The notes beneath the pieces were generated by a model that was given only the letters and a program-made list of their open reading frames with translations, had not been told where the DNA came from and made no database searches. Shown here piece after piece: positions 44,966 through 47,505 of a DNA stretch of 47,505 bases. The position numbers and the translations under genes are program-made. Source of the stretch: Nocardia thailandica NBRC 100428 (GTDB lineage: Bacteria; Actinomycetota; Actinomycetes; Mycobacteriales; Mycobacteriaceae); contig NZ_BAGK01000060.1 of assembly GCF_000308795.1 (NCBI RefSeq), positions 1 to 47,505 of the forward strand. Direction: 5' to 3'. Each line of letters opens with the position of its first letter. Within the stretch, counting starts at the first letter, position 1.

Positions 44966-45823
44966 TCACGCGACCTGCAGCGACCGGATCGAGTTGCCCC
45001 ACCAGGCGGCGTCGATGACGGTCTCGGGGGTCGCGTCGGGGTCGCCCGCGCCCAGGGTCAGCAGCAGCGGCACGAAGTGGTCGGCGGTGGGGTGCGCCAC
45101 GGCCGCGCCGGGCGCCGCGGCGCGGTAGTCCAGCAGGGCGTCGACGTCGCGGCGGCGCAGGGCGTCGGCCGCCCAGGTGTCGAAGGCCTCGATGTGCCCG
45201 GACAGCCGGGGGTCGCGCATGACCGCGAAGCTGTGGGTCATGAATCCCGAGCCCATGATCAGGTAGCCCTCGGCGCGCAGCTCGCGCAGCCGCTCGCCGA
45301 GGCGCAGCAGCGCGCCGGGATCCAGCGACGGCATGGACAGCTGGACCACCGGCACGTCGGCGGCCGGGTACATGGCCATGAGCGGGATGAAGGCGCCGTG
45401 GTCGAGGCCGCGGTCGGTGTGGTGATGCACCTCGGTGGTGTCGGCGAGGCTGCCGACCACGCGCCGGGCGAGCTCGCTCGCGTCGGGGGTGGCGTAGGGC
45501 AGCGTGTAGTAGCGCGGGGCGAAGCCGCCGAAGTCGTAGAACAGGGGCGTGCCCGCGGCGGCGCCGGTGACCGCGAGCGGCGCGTTCTCCCAGTGCGCCG
45601 AGACGACCACGATGCCGCGGGGGACGGGCATGGACCGCGCCCAGCGGTGCAGGGCGTCGAGCCAGCCGGGTTCGTCGAGGGTGGGCGGGGCGCCGTGGCT
45701 GACGAACAGCGCGGGCAACGCGCCGTCCGCGGGTGTCCATCGTGGCCGGTCGCCCTCGGTGGGCAGGGTCCGCGCGAGCAGGGCGTCGTAGGCGGCCGCG
45801 GGGCCGGTTGGGTGGTCGGTCAT
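44966..45823 (-). CDS. LigB-type extradiol aromatic ring-opening dioxygenase (DODA family)
   Basis: A 285-residue class III extradiol dioxygenase of the 4,5-DOPA-dioxygenase type. Metal and active-site histidines are visible in FVSHGAPPTL, VVSAHWE, LDHGAFIPL and PTADHFVPLLL. It opens catechol rings with non-haem Fe(II) or Zn in this subgroup. Start ATG at 45823. Divergent from a MarR regulator with an ACTTAA-N4-TTAAGT dyad between them, a typical phenolic-sensing pair. Substrate unknown. Confidence 0.92.
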   Translation of the reverse strand: MTDHPTGPAAAYDALLARTLPTEGDRPRWTPADGALPALFVSHGAPPTLDEPGWLDALHRWARSMPVPRGIVVVSAHWENAPLAVTGAAAGTPLFYDFGGFAPRYYTLPYATPDASELARRVVGSLADTTEVHHHTDRGLDHGAFIPLMAMYPAADVPVVQLSMPSLDPGALLRLGERLRELRAEGYLIMGSGFMTHSFAVMRDPRLSGHIEAFDTWAADALRRRDVDALLDYRAAAPGAAVAHPTADHFVPLLLTLGAGDPDATPETVIDAAWWGNSIRSLQVA

Positions 45824-45844
45824 GGCTGCGCCGTCCTTCCGATT

Positions 45845-45860
45845 ACTTAACTGTTTAAGT
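45845..45860. promoter_or_regulatory. Candidate MarR operator
   Basis: ACTTAA-CTGT-TTAAGT is a 16-bp dyad in the AT-rich part of the divergent dioxygenase/MarR promoter region. It lies 22 nt upstream of the dioxygenase start codon. Confidence 0.55.
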
Positions 45861-45915
45861 GAACGGCGGGCGTGGCCGATGCATTCCCGGCCCGCACGTG
45901 ACTAGGGTGGCCCGG

Positions 45916-46395
45916 GTGGAGGAACCCCGGTGGCTGGACGCGGAGGAACGCGAGGCGTGGCTGACGCTCGTCGCGCTGGCCATGCGCCTGTTCCCCGCGC
46001 TGGACGCCCAGCTCAAACGCGACGCCGGGATGACCCACTACGACTACCAGGTGCTCGCGGTGCTCTCCGCGGCGCCGCGGCACACCCTGCGCATGAGCGT
46101 GCTCGCGGCCTCGACCGAGGGATCGCTGCCCCGGTTGTCCCAGGTCGTCGGGCGGCTGGAGAAGCTCGGCTGGGTCCGGCGGACCCCCGACCCCGACGAC
46201 GGCCGGTCCACCCTCGCCGTGCTCACCGCCGCGGGTGTGGCCGAACTCGACGCCGCCGCGCCCGGGCACGTGGCCCGGGTGCGGCAGCTGGTCATCGATC
46301 CGCTGACCCGCGGCCAGCTACGGCAGCTCAGCGTGGCGGGTCAGCGCATCCTGCGGGCGGTCGACGCGGCCGAAGGACAGCACCGCAGGCCGTGA
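45916..46395 (+). CDS. MarR-family transcriptional regulator
   Basis: 159 residues. The dimerisation helices flank a winged helix-turn-helix: MTHYDYQVLAVLSAAP, RMSVLAASTEGSLPRLSQVVGRLEKLGWVRRTPDPDDGRSTLAVLTAAG. The DDGR wing tip contacts DNA in this family. The GTG at 45916 (VEEPRW) follows TAGGGT (45903-45908) by 7 nt, so it is nearly leaderless; an in-frame GTG at 45907 would add three residues. Divergent from the extradiol dioxygenase, which it probably represses. glpD converges 7 nt after its stop. Confidence 0.9.
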   Translation: MEEPRWLDAEEREAWLTLVALAMRLFPALDAQLKRDAGMTHYDYQVLAVLSAAPRHTLRMSVLAASTEGSLPRLSQVVGRLEKLGWVRRTPDPDDGRSTLAVLTAAGVAELDAAAPGHVARVRQLVIDPLTRGQLRQLSVAGQRILRAVDAAEGQHRRP

Positions 46396-46402
46396 CGCGG
46401 GC

Positions 46403-47505
46403 TCAGCGCGCCCGGGCGAACGCCGCCTCCGCCGCGGGCAGCGCGGCGGCGCGGTCGGCGGCGACGAGCCCGATGCGGGAGCGGCGGTCGAGCAGGTCGT
46501 CGACGGTGAGGGCGCCCTCGGCGCGGACCGCGAAGTCGAATTCGGCCGCGGTCACGTCGATACCGGGCGCCACGGGCTCCCGTGAGGCGGGATCGGCCAG
46601 CCAGGCCGCGACGATCTCGCCCGCCTCGTCGCCGTAGCGCTCCACGAGCACCGGCGGGGCCTCGACGCGGTCGCGCCGCGCGCCGGACACCGCGCCGACC
46701 AGCGGCACGTGCGCGGTCCGGCAGGCCGCCGCGACCAGGCCCGCGTTCGCCAGGGCGGTGTCGATGGCGTCCTCGGCCATCCGCCGGTAGGTGGTCAGCT
46801 TGCCGCCGACCACCGTGACCAGGCCGTCGGGCGAGGTCAGGACGGCGTGCTCGCGGGAGATGTCGGCCGTCGAGTCGGCGTCGGTCTGCAGCAGCGGGCG
46901 CAGCCCGGCGAAACTGCCGCGGATGTCGGCGCGGGTCAGCGGCTCGCGCAGCGCGGGATTGATGGTGTCGAGCAGGAAGTCGATCTCGTCCTCGGCCGGG
47001 CGGGGCTCGTCCGGGATCGGGCCGGGGGCGTCCTCGTCCGTGAGTCCCAGGTAGACCCGCCCGTGGGCGGCGGGGAAGGCGAAGACGAAGCGGCTGACGC
47101 TGCCGGGCACCGGCACGGTCAGCGCGGCCGAGAGCCCGCCGAAGGCGGCCGCGTCGAACACCAGGTGGGTGCCCCGGCTCGGGCGCAGCGAGATGCTCGG
47201 GTCCACCTCGCCCGCCCACACGCCGGTCGCGTTGATCACGGCGCGGGCCCGCAGGGACAGGGCCCGGCCGGTCAGGGTGTCGCGCAGCTCGACCCGGTCG
47301 CCGGTCGCGGCGGTCGCCTCGACCCGGGTGAGGACCCGCGCCCCCGCGCCCGCCGCGGTCCGCGCGAGGGCGACCACGAGGCGGGCGTCGTCGACGAGCT
47401 GGCCGTCCCAGGCCTGCAACCCGCCGCGCAGGCCCTCGCGCCGTACGGTCGGCGCCAGCCGCAGCGCCTCGGCGGCCGCGACCCGGCGCGAGCGCGGCAG
47501 CAACC
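46403..47505 (-). CDS. glpD: Glycerol-3-phosphate dehydrogenase, 5' truncated by window edge
   Basis: The C-terminal 367 or so residues of the FAD-dependent GlpD/GlpA family, which oxidises glycerol-3-phosphate to dihydroxyacetone phosphate and passes electrons to quinones. Visible are GGLQAWDGQLVDDARLVVALARTA, AVINATGVWAGEVD, SRGTHLVFDA, AHGRVYLGLTDED, RADIRGSFAGLRPLL, and VTVVGGKLTTYRRMAEDAID. A C-terminal GlpD-C helical domain completes it. The N-terminal FAD-binding GxGxxG region lies beyond the window. The frame is open through the last base. Confidence 0.93.
   Translation of the reverse strand, partial: LLPRSRRVAAAEALRLAPTVRREGLRGGLQAWDGQLVDDARLVVALARTAAGAGARVLTRVEATAATGDRVELRDTLTGRALSLRARAVINATGVWAGEVDPSISLRPSRGTHLVFDAAAFGGLSAALTVPVPGSVSRFVFAFPAAHGRVYLGLTDEDAPGPIPDEPRPAEDEIDFLLDTINPALREPLTRADIRGSFAGLRPLLQTDADSTADISREHAVLTSPDGLVTVVGGKLTTYRRMAEDAIDTALANAGLVAAACRTAHVPLVGAVSGARRDRVEAPPVLVERYGDEAGEIVAAWLADPASREPVAPGIDVTAAEFDFAVRAEGALTVDDLLDRRSRIGLVAADRAAALPAAEAAFARAR

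Overview
The window is high-GC actinobacterial DNA. Gene content and synteny point to the Mycobacteriales, most likely Nocardia or a close relative. It carries tig-clpP1-clpP2-clpX, an Rv2466c-type mycothiol-linked oxidoreductase, a Nei2-type glycosylase next to rpiB, pepN and an mIHF gene, all of which have recognisable M. tuberculosis counterparts (several lie together around Rv2457c-Rv2467 there). Many genes have a TANNNT-like -10 element ending about 7 nt before the start codon, the leaderless-promoter layout known from mycobacteria. The species assignment is inference.

Layout. 1-5613: a truncated secreted-lipase-like hydrolase, a ClgR/PopR-type regulator, a second (accessory) ClpP pair with one catalytically dead subunit, and aminopeptidase N. 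5763-11787: redox enzymes paired with regulators (quinone oxidoreductase/GlxA-type; purC; HxlR/imine-reductase-like; flavodoxin-fold oxidoreductase/AraC). 11811-15828: Nudix, MarR, an ECF42-type sigma factor translationally coupled to a DGPF (YCII) protein, and a ferredoxin-reductase-like flavoprotein. 15993-21156: Rv2466c homologue, tRNA-Pro and tRNA-Gly, a short unannotated ORF coupled to a GGDEF protein, Nei2-rpiB, and an M48 protease. 21204-27922: a DUF4352 gene and a PucR-type regulator, both disrupted by apparent single-base frameshifts, divergent from a five-gene branched-chain-amino-acid-type ABC transporter operon. 27985-33603: an exported protein of unknown function, DUF1801, a metallophosphatase, a small membrane protein, phosphoketolase and an FKBP lipoprotein. 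33782-38111: the housekeeping trigger factor/ClpP1/ClpP2/ClpX block. 38594-47505: DUF2637 (SpdB-like) membrane protein, mIHF, a small membrane protein, an FdhF/YdeP molybdoenzyme with an FHA protein, GNAT, extradiol dioxygenase/MarR pair, and a truncated glpD.

The most interesting theme is proteolysis. The window holds both the essential ClpP1P2-ClpX machinery and a separate accessory ClpP pair next to a ClgR/PopR-like regulator whose C-terminus ends in Ala-Ala, the degron type described for those regulators. The regulator gene and the accessory operon share an identical CACAGCAG element at exactly -50 to -43 and a nearly identical start-proximal promoter. A perfect ClgR-type core (CGCTGTGAGCG) also lies upstream of housekeeping clpP1. 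Together this suggests a feedback circuit in which Clp protease capacity sets the level of the activator. No IS element, CRISPR array or integrated phage was seen.
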